A DNA stretch of 64,000 nucleotides from Halosimplex salinum (GTDB lineage: Archaea; Halobacteriota; Halobacteria; Halobacteriales; Haloarculaceae), in contig NZ_QWGG01000007.1 of the NCBI RefSeq assembly GCF_003730195.1, positions 62,001 to 126,000 on the forward strand, given 5' to 3'. Position numbers and translations under genes: made by a program. This document shows, piece after piece, positions 44,436 through 53,487 of this stretch. Position 1 is the first letter of the stretch. Each line of letters begins with the position of its first letter. Below the pieces are notes generated by a model that was not told the DNA's origin, searched no databases, and saw only the letters and a list, made by a program, of their open reading frames with translations.

Positions 44436-44437
44436 GG
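44361..44437. repeat. 77-bp direct repeat, copy 1 (3' end of DUF7519 gene)
   Basis: This segment, from ACTCGCCAGCCCGTCACGAC to GAACCGGTGAGG, is the in-frame 3' end of the DUF7519-like gene. It matches 45302-45378 with a single difference. Similarity continues weakly beyond it: CGCGGTCGTGAC here against CGCGGTCGCGAC after copy 2. The two copies bracket the AbrB/PIN pair. Confidence 0.95.
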
Positions 44438-44553
44438 AACCTGTCGCGGTCGTGACTGCACGCCACTGACCGCCTCGAGATCTCCGAATCAGATCTAGCT
44501 ATGGCCCAAAGCTGATGGTGATCGAAATCATCCGATCAAACAGTGGTGATTAC

Positions 44554-44817
44554 ATGAGTGCGACAGACGGATCGGACGACGAGGAGTACGGAGAGGCGGA
44601 GATCAATCATCGAGGGCGGTTGACGATTCCGAAGGAACTCAGGGACGAGCTTCAGCTCGAGGCAGGCACGACGTTCACGGTGGTTCGAGACGGGAGCGAC
44701 ATTCGGCTCGTCCGCCAGCTTCCCGAACTGGAGACGCTCTCGTCGGGGAAGTCACGGGACGAGTGGGGCGACGAAGCGTTCCGCGACGCGGGTGAAGGGA
44801 CGTTCGGAGGGCGATAG
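44554..44817 (+). CDS. AbrB/MazE-type antitoxin
   Basis: The 87-residue protein has an AbrB/SpoVT swapped-hairpin domain (about 18-55): AEINHRGRLTIPKELRDELQ, then LEAGTTFTVVRDGSDIRLVR. An acidic C-terminal tail follows, of the kind that wraps the partner toxin. It ends one base before the PIN gene begins, the usual antitoxin-first order. The ATG at 44554 is preferred over 44515 because the shorter form starts like relatives. DNA binding by the AbrB domain normally represses the operon. Confidence 0.88.
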   Translation: MSATDGSDDEEYGEAEINHRGRLTIPKELRDELQLEAGTTFTVVRDGSDIRLVRQLPELETLSSGKSRDEWGDEAFRDAGEGTFGGR

Positions 44818-45270
44818 ATGCGCGTGTTACCGGATCTGAACGCGCTCTCTATCCAACTGATCGACGACCACCCGGGACACCAGTACGTCGCCGAACAGTT
44901 AGTGCCGGCTCTCCGGGGAGAGCAGACACTCCTGATGTTCGGATACCTGCCGCTTCGCGTTCAGTGGGTGCTCGAGGACCTCGATTTCGAGACGGTCGAA
45001 GCGAGAAACGCGGTGAGTTCGCTGCTTCAGTACCCGATGGAGTCCCTCGATGTGACGCCGGAGACAGTCCTGCACGCCTACGAGATCAGTGCGGAGAAAA
45101 ATCACGACGTGTACGACTGTTTCTACGTCGCGTTAGCGCGCGAAGCAGACGCGGATAGACTCCTGACGACTGACCGGGACTTCGCGGACCTCTGCGCGGA
45201 CGAACCGTTCGAGTACTCGAACCCTGTCCCCGAGGCGGTACTCTCCGAGTTTCACACCGTATCGACCTGA
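44818..45270 (+). CDS. PIN-domain toxin candidate
   Basis: The 150-residue protein has a PIN RNase fold: RVLPDLNALSIQL carries the first Asp, EISAEKNHDVYDCFYVALA the Glu/Asp region, and RLLTTDRDFADLC the last acidic pair. VapC-type PIN toxins cut tRNA or rRNA under Mg2+. The pair with the AbrB protein is a VapBC-like module. It is directly adjacent to the antitoxin with no gap. Base composition is less GC-rich than the surrounding cassette, which suggests it arrived separately. Confidence 0.87.
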   Translation: MRVLPDLNALSIQLIDDHPGHQYVAEQLVPALRGEQTLLMFGYLPLRVQWVLEDLDFETVEARNAVSSLLQYPMESLDVTPETVLHAYEISAEKNHDVYDCFYVALAREADADRLLTTDRDFADLCADEPFEYSNPVPEAVLSEFHTVST

Positions 45271-45301
45271 GTACGGCAGATATGGCCACGAAATCGACCC
45301 G

Positions 45302-45378
45302 ACTCGCCAGCCCGTCACGACGGTGTTCGTCCTGCTGGTCGCCGCGAGTCTGTTGCTGGTCGCGCTGAACCGGTGAGG
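45302..45378. repeat. 77-bp direct repeat, copy 2
   Basis: This is a second copy of the last 77 bases of the DUF7519-like gene, differing at one position (GTCGCCGCG against GTCGCGGCG). It is not attached to a gene body here, so it is a residue of a duplication. It is 941 bases downstream of copy 1; the 864 bases between them hold only the AbrB/PIN pair. Confidence 0.95.
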
Positions 45379-45432
45379 CGGTACGCGGTCGCGACCGGCG
45401 GTGTTTTTTCGATGCGCCGTCGACTGTCCGCC

Positions 45433-46050
45433 ATGGAACGGTTCCAGAACACCCGCCAGCCGGACTGGGGCTGGTGGGGACGACTGTGGCCGGCGCCGGG
45501 TGAGACGCTCCGCGAACTCGGCGTCGAACCGGGCGAGACGCTCGCCGAGATCGGATGCGGGAACGGCTACTTCGCGCTCCCGGCCGCCCGGATCGTCGAG
45601 CCCGCGCCGGTCTACGCGCTGGACATCGACGAGGCGCTGCTGGAGGAGTTCACGGAACTCGCCGACCAGCAGGGGATCGAGAACGTCACCGCCGTCGACG
45701 GCGACGCCCGGCAGCTATCGGAGTTGCTCCCCGAACCGGTCGACGTCGTCCTGATGGCCAACACGTTCCACGGCATCGACGAGACGGGGCCGTTCGTCCG
45801 CCAGGCGTTCGAGTCGCTCCGGCCCGGCGGTCGATTCGTCGTCGTCAACTGGGCGGACGCGCCCCGGGAGACGACGCGGATCGGCGGCGACCCGCGCGGC
45901 CCGCCGACCGAATTGCGGCTGTCTCCCGAGGAGACTACGGAGGCGGTGCTCGACGCGGCAGCGTTCTCCGTACAAGCGGTCGTCGACCTTCCGCCGTACC
46001 ACTACGGGGTCGTGTTCGAGCGAGACGGACGTCCCGACTCGGATCAGTAG
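45433..46050 (+). CDS. Class I SAM-dependent methyltransferase
   Basis: The 205-residue protein begins MERFQNTRQPDWGWWGRLWP and has the methyltransferase motif I TLAEIGCGNGYFALPAA (about 36-52), post-I ALDIDEALLEEF, motif II VDVVLMANTFHGID and motif III SLRPGGRFVVVNWAD. Substrate unknown. I use the ATG at 45433: a T-rich element (TGTTTTTTCG, about 45402-45411) is about 27 bases upstream. The longer frame runs into the duplicated repeat. Confidence 0.88.
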   Translation: MERFQNTRQPDWGWWGRLWPAPGETLRELGVEPGETLAEIGCGNGYFALPAARIVEPAPVYALDIDEALLEEFTELADQQGIENVTAVDGDARQLSELLPEPVDVVLMANTFHGIDETGPFVRQAFESLRPGGRFVVVNWADAPRETTRIGGDPRGPPTELRLSPEETTEAVLDAAAFSVQAVVDLPPYHYGVVFERDGRPDSDQ

Positions 46051-46085
46051 TCAGCGCCGGCCCGCGGCCCGGACCGGGACGCCGC

Positions 46086-47660
46086 TCAGAGCTCGCCCTC
46101 TCGCTTCATCGACCGGAGTTCGCTGACACGCTGGACGATCTCGTCGAGTTCGCCGTCCTCGCGCTTATCGTCGACGTGGCCGTACATCAGGCCCATCCGG
46201 TGGTTGCTCCGTAACTCGTCCTCGTTGCGGGCGAGGAACTCCCAGTACAGCGCGTTGAACGGGCAGGCGCCCTTCCCGGTCGAGCGGTCGGGGTCGTAGG
46301 CGCAGTCGCCGCAGTAGTCGCTCATCCGGTCGAGATAGTTCGCCGAGGAGACGTAGGGTTTCGTCGCGAAGGCGCCGTGGCCGAACGACCCCATCTCGAC
46401 GACGTTGGGCGTCGTCACCCAGTGGTAGGCGTCGACGTAGGCGGCGTGGAACCACTCGTTCAGTTCCGCCGGGTCGACGCCCCACAGCGTCGCGAAGTTG
46501 GAGAGCACCATCAGCCGCTGGACGTGGTGGGCGTAGCCACGCTCGGCCACGTCGTCGACGGTGCTGGCGACGCAGTGCATGTCGGTCTCGCCCGTCCAGT
46601 AGAACTCGGGGAGGTCGCGCTCGGCGCCCAGCTGACTGGCCGCGGCGAGGTCGGGCATCGTGTGGCGATACACGTGGCGCACGAACTCCCGCCAGCCGAG
46701 TATCTGGCGGACGGCGCCCTCCGCGGACTCGAGCGGGACGTCGTCGCGGCGCTCGTACGCCGATTCGATAGCGCTGACCGCCTCCCAGGGGTGGAGCAGG
46801 CCGAGGTTGAGCGCCGGCGAGAGCAGCGCGTGGGCCATCGCGGGGTCGTCGGCGCGCATCGCGTCCTGGTAGGGGCCGAATGCGGGCAACCGCTCGGTGA
46901 CGAAGTGGTCGAGCGCGGCGAGCGCCTCCTCGCGGGTGACCGGCCAGGCGAACTCGTCGGCCGACCCCCACGTGTCGAACTCGTCGGCCACCCAGTCGCT
47001 CACGTCGGCGGTCACCTCGTCGACGCCGGGGTCGTACACCGGCGGTGACTCCCAGTCGTCGGGCGGGAACTCCCGGTTGGCGTCGTCGAGGTTCCACTCG
47101 CCGCCGACCGGCGCGCCGTCCGGGCCGACGAGGACGCCGCTCTCGCGGCGCATCCACCGGTAGAACGACTCGTGGCGGAAGGAGTCGCGCCCGTCGTTGG
47201 CCCACTCGTCGAACGCGGCGCGGGTGGAGCAGAACAGTTCGTTGTCGACGAGTTCGAGGGCGCCGCCGGCGTCGTCGACGAGTTCGCGAAAGCGGTCGCC
47301 GCTCCGGTGGCTGGGCGAGCGCATCGCGACGAGGGTGTCCTCGGGATGGCGCTCGACGTACGTCACGAGGCCGTCGCCGAAGCTGTCGGCCTTGACGTAC
47401 TCGACGTCGTAGCCGGCCGCTCGGAGCGCGTCGCGGGCGTGTCGCATCGCGCTGAAGACGAGCGTGAGCTTCTGGTGGTGGTAGGGCTTGCGCCGTGCGA
47501 AGTCGTGCGCTTCGATCATGCAGACGCGCGAGCCCTCCGGGGCGCGTCCGAGGGGGCCCGCATCGGGGTGGAGGTGGGTTCCGAGCACCCACGGGACGCG
47601 GTGGGGGCCGTCCAGTTCGTAGTCGTCGACGGTGCCGACGACCGGGTGTGGCTGTGTCAT
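46086..47660 (-). CDS. FeS-type photolyase/cryptochrome-related protein
   Basis: The 524-residue protein belongs to the FeS bacterial cryptochrome/photolyase (PhrB-like, deoxyribodipyrimidine photolyase-related) group. The N-terminal domain (about 20-150) has FARRKPYHHQKLTLVFSAMR. The C-terminal FAD domain contains the four Cys that should bind a 4Fe-4S cluster: one in TDMHCVAS, two in DYCGDCAY and one in KGACPFNALYWEFL. Such enzymes repair (6-4) photoproducts with light. This is sensible for a sunlit halophile. It runs opposite to the methyltransferase gene, with 35 bases between their ends. Confidence 0.92.
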   Translation of the reverse strand: MTQPHPVVGTVDDYELDGPHRVPWVLGTHLHPDAGPLGRAPEGSRVCMIEAHDFARRKPYHHQKLTLVFSAMRHARDALRAAGYDVEYVKADSFGDGLVTYVERHPEDTLVAMRSPSHRSGDRFRELVDDAGGALELVDNELFCSTRAAFDEWANDGRDSFRHESFYRWMRRESGVLVGPDGAPVGGEWNLDDANREFPPDDWESPPVYDPGVDEVTADVSDWVADEFDTWGSADEFAWPVTREEALAALDHFVTERLPAFGPYQDAMRADDPAMAHALLSPALNLGLLHPWEAVSAIESAYERRDDVPLESAEGAVRQILGWREFVRHVYRHTMPDLAAASQLGAERDLPEFYWTGETDMHCVASTVDDVAERGYAHHVQRLMVLSNFATLWGVDPAELNEWFHAAYVDAYHWVTTPNVVEMGSFGHGAFATKPYVSSANYLDRMSDYCGDCAYDPDRSTGKGACPFNALYWEFLARNEDELRSNHRMGLMYGHVDDKREDGELDEIVQRVSELRSMKREGEL

Positions 47661-47766
47661 TTGAGAGGCGAGGCCGTTGCTACGTTGTTAGTGACTCAGA
47701 CCATAGAAGCCGTACCCACACAGTTCGATGTCACGTCGCCTCGACAGCGCGCGCAGGAGAACGGGG

Positions 47767-47952
47767 CTACGACTCGATCACTGTCTCGAACGTGTCGTTC
47801 CCGCACTCACAGCGCCCGTCGGTGCCGATCGGACGGAGGTCCCCGTTCTCTCGCTGGGCGGTGTACACGTCGCCGCAGTCCGCGCACTGTCCGAGCGTCT
47901 CGGGTTCGCCGCCCCCGGAGACTCCGTCGCGACCCGTCGAGTGTTTCCCCAC
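47767..47952 (-). CDS. Small zinc-ribbon protein
   Basis: The 61-residue protein has two Cys pairs, CADC (about 23-26) and CECG (about 48-51), spaced like a rubredoxin-type zinc ribbon. It starts MGKHSTGRDGVSGGGEPE with a polar leader and ends FETVIES. The partner or target is unknown. It is on the same strand as the photolyase gene, 106 bases upstream of it. Confidence 0.6.
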   Translation of the reverse strand: MGKHSTGRDGVSGGGEPETLGQCADCGDVYTAQRENGDLRPIGTDGRCECGNDTFETVIES

Positions 47953-48112
47953 CTGTCCGTGTACCGGGTGACGATGGATTAGTGTACTTACAGGGTTCGT
48001 ATCAGGTGCTGGCCCGACACCGGTCGCTCCCGGCGCGAGGCTGTCCCGTGGCCGCTGCTCTCGGGAACTCGTCGGGGGCCGGATCCGGCCCCTTCCGCGA
48101 AGTCCGACAGAA

Positions 48113-49453
48113 CTACTCTACGATCTGGATGGTGTTGCCGTTCGACGTGACGTGGAGGTCGTCGCCCAGCGTGTACCCCTGACTCGTCGCGAGGTCGACG
48201 TACCCGGAGAAGCCGGCCATGTCCTGGTGGGCCGGGATGACGTTCTCCGGCCGGAGCGCGTCGAGCATCTCGTAGTGGCCCTCGCGGCGGAGGTGGCCCG
48301 ACACGTGGACGTCGTCGTAGATGCGCGCGCCCTGCATGCGGAGGAGCGTCTCGCTCTGGTAGCGCTGGCCCTCGTTGGTCGGCTCCGGGATCACTCGGGC
48401 CGAGAAGATGACCTTGTCACCGTTTTCCAGCTCGTAGGGCGTCTCGCCGCGGCCCATGCGGGTGAGCATGGCACGGGGTTCGCCCTGGTGGCCCGTCACG
48501 ACGGGGAGGAAGTTCTCCTTGCCCTCGTTCATGATGCGCTCGAACGCGCGGTCGACGGACTTGCGGTGGCCGTACATCCCCAGGTCGTCCGGGAAGTCCA
48601 CGGCGCCGATGCGCTCGGCCGTCCCGGAGTACTTCTCCATCGAGCGGCCGAGGAGGACGGGTTCGCGGCCGATGTCCTCGGCGAACTCGACGAGCGATTT
48701 CACGCGGGCGATGTGGGAACTGAAGGTCGTGGCGACGATGCCGCCGTCGTAATCCTCCAGACTGTGCATCACGTCTCTCAGGTGATTGCGCGCGACGGAC
48801 TCGCTCGGCGTGCGGCCCTTCTTGTTCGCGTTCGTGCAGTCCTCGATGTAACAGAGAACGCCTTCCTCGCCGAGTTCGCGGAACCGGTCCATGTCGATGG
48901 GGTCGCCGAGCACGGGCGTGTGGTCCATCCGCTTGTCGAGGCCGTAGACGACGGCGCCCTCGGGCGTGTGCAGGACCGGGTTGATCGCGTCGATGATCGA
49001 GTGAGTGACGTTGACGAACTCGAGTTCGGTCTCCTCGCCGATGCTCATCGTCTCGCCGGGTTTCATCTCGACGAGGTCGTTGCCGACCTCGAACTTGGAC
49101 TCGTCCTGGATCTCCTCTTTGACGAGTTCGAGCGTGAACGGCGAGGCGACGATGGGTGCGTCGTAGCGGTGGGCCAGTTTGGAGATGGCGCCGATGTGGT
49201 CGAGGTGACCGTGCGTCGGCACGATGGCTTTCACGTCGCCTTCCAGGTCGGACATGACGCGGTCGTCGGGGATCGCGCCCATGTCGATCAGGTCCAGACT
49301 GTGCATCCGCTCGGTCTGGACGTCGTCGTGGATCAGTACCTTCGAGAGGTTCAGGCCCATGTCGAAGACGACGATGTCGTCTCCGGCACGGACCGCAGTC
49401 ATCTGTCGTCCGACTTCCTCGTAGCCGCCGATAGTCGCAATTTCGATTTCCAT
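48113..49453 (-). CDS. rnj: Ribonuclease J (archaeal beta-CASP exonuclease)
   Basis: The 446-residue enzyme has a metallo-beta-lactamase core with [16 protein letters not shown] (metal ligands), the next His in [13 protein letters not shown] and Asp in [13 protein letters not shown] beta-CASP insertion covers about 200-360, and the late motifs [14 protein letters not shown] and [12 protein letters not shown] complete the site. Archaeal RNase J degrades RNA from 5' to 3'. The start at 49453 matches homologues ([18 protein letters not shown]). A TATA-like TATTTAC (minus strand, 49634-49640) lies much further upstream, which predicts a leader of about 155 nt. Confidence 0.93.
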   Translation of the reverse strand: MEIEIATIGGYEEVGRQMTAVRAGDDIVVFDMGLNLSKVLIHDDVQTERMHSLDLIDMGAIPDDRVMSDLEGDVKAIVPTHGHLDHIGAISKLAHRYDAPIVASPFTLELVKEEIQDESKFEVGNDLVEMKPGETMSIGEETELEFVNVTHSIIDAINPVLHTPEGAVVYGLDKRMDHTPVLGDPIDMDRFRELGEEGVLCYIEDCTNANKKGRTPSESVARNHLRDVMHSLEDYDGGIVATTFSSHIARVKSLVEFAEDIGREPVLLGRSMEKYSGTAERIGAVDFPDDLGMYGHRKSVDRAFERIMNEGKENFLPVVTGHQGEPRAMLTRMGRGETPYELENGDKVIFSARVIPEPTNEGQRYQSETLLRMQGARIYDDVHVSGHLRREGHYEMLDALRPENVIPAHQDMAGFSGYVDLATSQGYTLGDDLHVTSNGNTIQIVE

Positions 49454-49720
49454 GAGTGGGTCCGATCAGAGTGATCCCAGGACCCGTCGCAGAGGCCGCC
49501 GATGAAGGAGAGCAGCGCGCGGAGAGCGTTCGACGGTCGAGCGATAGCGAAATCGTGGCGACGGACCGGTCGGGCCGCGCGAGTACTCGGGGATGACGCG
49601 TGTTTCGGTTGTGATCCACTCCGCGCTCACGACGTAAATACTCGAGGAACCGAGTTTTTCCGAGCGCTCCGTCGGATCGGCCGGTCGGTCCCCCAGCGCG
49701 CCGACCGGGCCGGAGACGGC

Positions 49721-49948
49721 TCACTCGAGTCGGCCGCTTCGGTCGTGTGTGAACACGTTCCCGACGTGGTTCATCTCGATCCGGTGTTCGTACTCGTCGG
49801 AGTAGGTGTGGGTCCTGAACTCGACGACCCAGGAGCCGTCCGTCTGTCGCACGTCGGTCACGTCACCCCACTGCCCGACACACTCCTCGTCCGCGTACTC
49901 CTTCGCCAGTTCCACCGCTGTTTCGCGGTCCCGGACTTCCCCCTTCAT
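49721..49948 (-). CDS. Small conserved hypothetical protein
   Basis: The 75-residue protein reads MKGEVRDRETAVELAKEYAD, then WGDVTDVRQTDGSWVVEF and YEHRIEMNHVGNVFTHDR. A helix followed by three or four strands suggests a small alpha/beta fold. Codon use is typical and the ATG is clear. Not assigned to a family. It is on the same strand as RNase J, 267 bases upstream of it, and may be a separate transcript. Confidence 0.65.
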   Translation of the reverse strand: MKGEVRDRETAVELAKEYADEECVGQWGDVTDVRQTDGSWVVEFRTHTYSDEYEHRIEMNHVGNVFTHDRSGRLE

Positions 49949-50138
49949 GGTCGGTACTTCGGTCCGAGCGTCAATAGGTGTACGCCAGCGTCACGGCGGC
50001 GGTCGCGTCACCCGGGGACAGACGCGAGCCCCCTCCGTCGGGTCACGCTCGGCGGCCCCGAATCGCCGAAGCCACGACTGTCCGTCTCTGTCGTCCGAAA
50101 AATGGAAGCACTGCAACAGTCCCAGTCGCGCCGGACGC

Positions 50139-50327
50139 TTACTCCTCGTCGGGGTCGTCTTTGATGTCTTCGAGCCGGCCGACGAGGTCGTCCGTGGAGG
50201 CGTTCGCCTCGAAGGAGACCTTCCCATCGTGACTGTTCTCACGAGCGTTCACGTCCATGTTCTCGTCGTCCTCTGTGTCGATCTCCTGGTCCTGCTGTTC
50301 GGATTCATCGTAGCTTCCAAAACCCAT
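50139..50327 (-). CDS. DUF5786 family protein
   Basis: The 62-residue acidic protein starts MGFGSYDESEQQDQEIDTED and ends with a helix LVGRLEDIKDDPDEE. This is the typical DUF5786 pattern: the MGFGSYDESEQ start, a variable acidic middle and NSHDGKVSFEANASTDDL. It is common in haloarchaea and of unknown function. It has its own region, with AT-rich sequence upstream (about 50328-50356) that can serve as promoter. Confidence 0.85.
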   Translation of the reverse strand: MGFGSYDESEQQDQEIDTEDDENMDVNARENSHDGKVSFEANASTDDLVGRLEDIKDDPDEE

Positions 50328-50421
50328 ATCAAATACTTCTCATTCCTGTATTAAAGGCTGCCGGTGTAGCTATCAGACGGGAGAACGGCGGCCTCGCGTC
50401 GGCGAGAACGCCCCTCCGCGT

Positions 50422-51102
50422 TCACTGCTCCGAACTCGAGACACCGGCGAAGCGGCCCGTTGCCGGCCGATACTCGAGGTCGAGTCGCCCGTCGGCGTCC
50501 GGCGTGACCCAGAGCACGCCGTCGACCTGTTCGGTCAGCGCCGTCGTCGTCGCCTCGTCGTGTGCGGTGTAGTCGACGCCGACGAGTGTGAGGCCGTCGT
50601 CCGTTCGGATGCCCGAGATCTGTCGGAGCACCGTACAGACCTGCTCGGTCGAGATGCTGTCGAGAACCGGCGTGAGCGACCCCACGAGGAGGTGGCGTGC
50701 TCCGTCGGCCGGCGGGCGGTCCCCGGACAGTTCGGCGAGGGCCACGACCAGTCGCTCCAGGTCGCTGGGGGAGGGCGTGAAGACGACGGGCACCTCACCG
50801 TAGCGAGACGCGACCGACTGCCCCGTCGACACCGTGTCGACCACGCCGAGCGGGGGGCGCTCCCCGTCACCGTACACGCGGTCGACGGCCTCGACGAACT
50901 CGTCGGCGCTTTCGGTCGTCGTGACGGCGAGTATCGTATCGTCGGCGTCGCCGAGCCGGGCGAGGATCCGGAGGGCGATATCGTGTCGCGGGGGGTGGCC
51001 CGTGCTCGCGACGAGGACCGTCGAGCCGGTCGCGAGCCCCTGTGGCAGGGCGTCGATGTGCTCCGGCTCTCGACCGGCGCTCCGGTCGGGGTTCTCGGTC
51101 AC
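50422..51102 (-). CDS. DUF7504-like RecA-fold protein
   Basis: The 226-residue protein has a RecA/KaiC-like layout without a recognisable Walker A: ALPQGLATGSTVLVASTGH, LGVVDTVSTGQ, then RHLLVGSLTPVLDSI and VDGVLWVTPDADGRLDLEYR. Haloarchaeal proteins of this form are grouped as DUF7504 and are linked to signalling, but the role is unproven. The start is GTG at 51102, which overlaps the stop of the upstream zinc-protein gene by four bases (GTGA). The longer in-frame extension upstream is rejected for that reason. Confidence 0.7.
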   Translation of the reverse strand: MTENPDRSAGREPEHIDALPQGLATGSTVLVASTGHPPRHDIALRILARLGDADDTILAVTTTESADEFVEAVDRVYGDGERPPLGVVDTVSTGQSVASRYGEVPVVFTPSPSDLERLVVALAELSGDRPPADGARHLLVGSLTPVLDSISTEQVCTVLRQISGIRTDDGLTLVGVDYTAHDEATTTALTEQVDGVLWVTPDADGRLDLEYRPATGRFAGVSSSEQ

Positions 51103-51308
51103 CGTTCGGCCGTCCGGCGTCGGCGAGCGTCGGTCGACTGCCTCGCCAGTTGGCGCACGGTCTGGTTCGGGTAGTAGCGGGCGCCGCAGTCGAGACACTC
51201 GGCGACGCGGACGCTACCGCGCCCGTCGACGGGGAGGTCCGCCGTGAAGGCGATGCGTTCGACGACCTGTGCGCCACACTCCGAGCAGGGGAGGTCTGTT
51301 TCTTTCAT
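51099..51308 (-). CDS. Small zinc-finger protein
   Basis: The 69-residue protein starts MKETDLPCSECGAQVVERIA and has a second Cys pair in VAECLDCGARYYP, forming a zinc ribbon; the C-terminus is a basic helix (VRQLARQSTDARRRR). The basic end may contact nucleic acid. It is coupled to the downstream DUF7504-like gene by a GTGA overlap. Start at 51308 is chosen because the Cys pair then sits close to the N-terminus. Confidence 0.7.
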   Translation of the reverse strand: MKETDLPCSECGAQVVERIAFTADLPVDGRGSVRVAECLDCGARYYPNQTVRQLARQSTDARRRRTAER

Positions 51309-51567
51309 GGGTGGAGACGTGCGCTCGGCCCCGTCCGGGAAACCCACGGTTCCGCGAGGGGCGTCCATCCGGCACGGCGCATCTCAGAGCAGTGCCCGGG
51401 GACGCCCCACAGCGGTGGCGAACCGATGGGCTAGCGAAGAAAGGACGGGACGAAAGCCGCAGTACGAGTTGACGTACCGGCCTCCGAGATAAATAGGTTT
51501 CGCTCGATCCGTCAGTCGTCGTCGGATTCAGTCCCGGTTCGAGGACGAAGCGCCGGGCCCGGGCGAT

Positions 51568-53487
51568 TCAGTCGAACCGGAACGTCTCGAGATTCTTCGG
51601 GGCGTGGGTTCGGACGTTGAGGTCCTGGTAGAGGGCCGAGGACAGCTGGTCCGTCGCGGACTCGTCGCCGTGGACACAGAGTATCTTCTCCGGCCGCGGA
51701 CTCATCGTTCGGACGAAGCTCTCGAGGCCGTTGCGGTCGGCGTGGCCGGAGAACCCGCTCACCGACTGGACGCCGAGGCGGAGCGTCAACTGCTCGCTCC
51801 GGGTGCCGCGGTCGCTGAAGGGGACTTCGCGTCGGCCGCTCTGGATCCGTCGGCCGAGCGTGCCCTGTGCCTGGTAGCCGACGAACAGGAGCAGGTTCTC
51901 CGGGTCGCCGCCGAGAAGCTGCAGCCACGACATGATCGGGCCGCCGGTCACCATCCCGGAGGTCGAGAGGATGACGCAGGGCTCGTCGTCGGCGATGTCC
52001 TCGCGCATCTCCTGGCCGCCGTCGACCTGCTGGAACTGGTCGGCGAGGAACGGGTTCTCGTCCTCGTGGAGGATCCGCTGGCGGAGCCCGTCGCGGAGGA
52101 ACTCGGGATAGGCGGTGTGGATGGCCGTCGCCTCGCGGATCATGCCGTCGAGGTAGATGGGCATCGTCGGGATGCGCCCCTCGCGCATCGCCTCCTCCAG
52201 CACGAGCATCAGTTCCTGCGAGCGCCCGACGGCGAAGGCGGGGATGACGACTTTCCCGTCGTTCTCGTAGGTCTGGTTGACCAGCTGGGTGAGCTTGCGT
52301 TCGCTGTCCTCCTGGTCGGTCTGGTGGTCGTCGCGTTTCCCGTACGTGGACTCCATGACGAGCGTCTCCGCCCGCGGGAAGTCGTTCGACGCACCGTTGA
52401 ACAGGCGGGTGTCCGTGTAGTGGATGTCGCCCGAGAAGACGATGTTGTGGAAGCCGTTCCCGACGTGGAAGTGCGCGACCGCGCTCCCGAGGATGTGGCC
52501 GGCGTTGTGCATCGTGAGCTTGATGTCCGGCGCGATGTCGGTCACGTCGCCGTAGTCGACCGCGATGGTTCGCTTGAGCTCCTCGCGGATCATCTCGGAC
52601 TCGTAGGGCGGCGACCGGCCCTCCTTGGCGGCGACGTCGAGGTAGTCGAGCTGGAGGAGGCCCATCAGGTCGCGGGTCGGTTCGGTCGTGTAGATGGGGC
52701 CGTCGTAGCCGTACTTGAACAGGAGCGGGAGGAGCGCCGAGTGGTCGAGGTGGGCGTGCGTGAGCACGACCGCGTCGATGTCGGGGATCGGGTTGGCCTC
52801 CGGCGCCTGGAGGTAGGGGACCTCCCCCTCGGCGCCCGGCTTGTCGCCGCAGTCGACGAGGATGCGCGTCTCGGGCGTCGAGAGGATGAACGAGGCGCGG
52901 CCGACCTCGCGACAGCAGCCCAGCGTCGTGACGCGGACCCACTCCGTCTCTTCGGTCTGTTCGCGGTGGATCCGTTCGCCGACGCCCTCGAGGAACTCCC
53001 GCCGCTCGTCGCGTTCCTGGATGAGGTAGTTCCGCACGTTGTCGACCGTCGAGGACTCCATCGGCGGGGTCCGAAGCACCTCGGCCGTCCAGCCGACCGT
53101 CTGCTGGATGTCTCGGAGGGTGCCGCCGCGGTTGCCGACGACGAGCCCCGGCTTCTCGGCCTCGATCACGACCTCGCCGGTCGTCGGATAGAACCGGAGG
53201 GTCGTGATCCCGGCGTCTTCGGGGATCAGGTCCCGGATCTGGGCCTCGGCGTCGCGTTCGGGCACCTGCGTGCCCGCCGCGGGACGGACCGTGATCCGTT
53301 TTCGGACGGAACTGGCGAGTTGCGGGATCAGTCCGTCCTGTTCGGCGAACTTCTGTGGCGTTTCGGTGTAGATGACGAGTTCCGGGCCCTCGAACGTGAC
53401 TCGCGATATCGATAGTTCGTCGGGGACCTCCGCCTCTACCGTCTCCTGCATCTTCTCGAGCGGGTTCGTGCTGTCGTCTGTACTCAT
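51568..53487 (-). CDS. fttA: Transcription termination factor FttA (aCPSF1)
   Basis: The 639-residue KH/beta-CASP ribonuclease is the archaeal CPSF73 homologue that ends transcription. It has two KH-like domains (about 1-145, with GLVVGNRGGTLRDIQQTVGW) and a metallo-beta-lactamase domain (TLGCCREVGRASFIL, VLTHAHLDHSALLP, NAGHILGSA, FSGDIHYTDT). Beta-CASP motifs follow (VMESTYGKRDDH, CVILSTSGMVTGG, SVSGFSGHADRN). All metal ligands appear intact. The start at 53487 gives the usual MSTDDS-like N-terminus. A TATA-like GGCTTATA (minus strand, 53721-53728) predicts a leader of about 210 nt. Confidence 0.95.
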   Translation of the reverse strand: MSTDDSTNPLEKMQETVEAEVPDELSISRVTFEGPELVIYTETPQKFAEQDGLIPQLASSVRKRITVRPAAGTQVPERDAEAQIRDLIPEDAGITTLRFYPTTGEVVIEAEKPGLVVGNRGGTLRDIQQTVGWTAEVLRTPPMESSTVDNVRNYLIQERDERREFLEGVGERIHREQTEETEWVRVTTLGCCREVGRASFILSTPETRILVDCGDKPGAEGEVPYLQAPEANPIPDIDAVVLTHAHLDHSALLPLLFKYGYDGPIYTTEPTRDLMGLLQLDYLDVAAKEGRSPPYESEMIREELKRTIAVDYGDVTDIAPDIKLTMHNAGHILGSAVAHFHVGNGFHNIVFSGDIHYTDTRLFNGASNDFPRAETLVMESTYGKRDDHQTDQEDSERKLTQLVNQTYENDGKVVIPAFAVGRSQELMLVLEEAMREGRIPTMPIYLDGMIREATAIHTAYPEFLRDGLRQRILHEDENPFLADQFQQVDGGQEMREDIADDEPCVILSTSGMVTGGPIMSWLQLLGGDPENLLLFVGYQAQGTLGRRIQSGRREVPFSDRGTRSEQLTLRLGVQSVSGFSGHADRNGLESFVRTMSPRPEKILCVHGDESATDQLSSALYQDLNVRTHAPKNLETFRFD

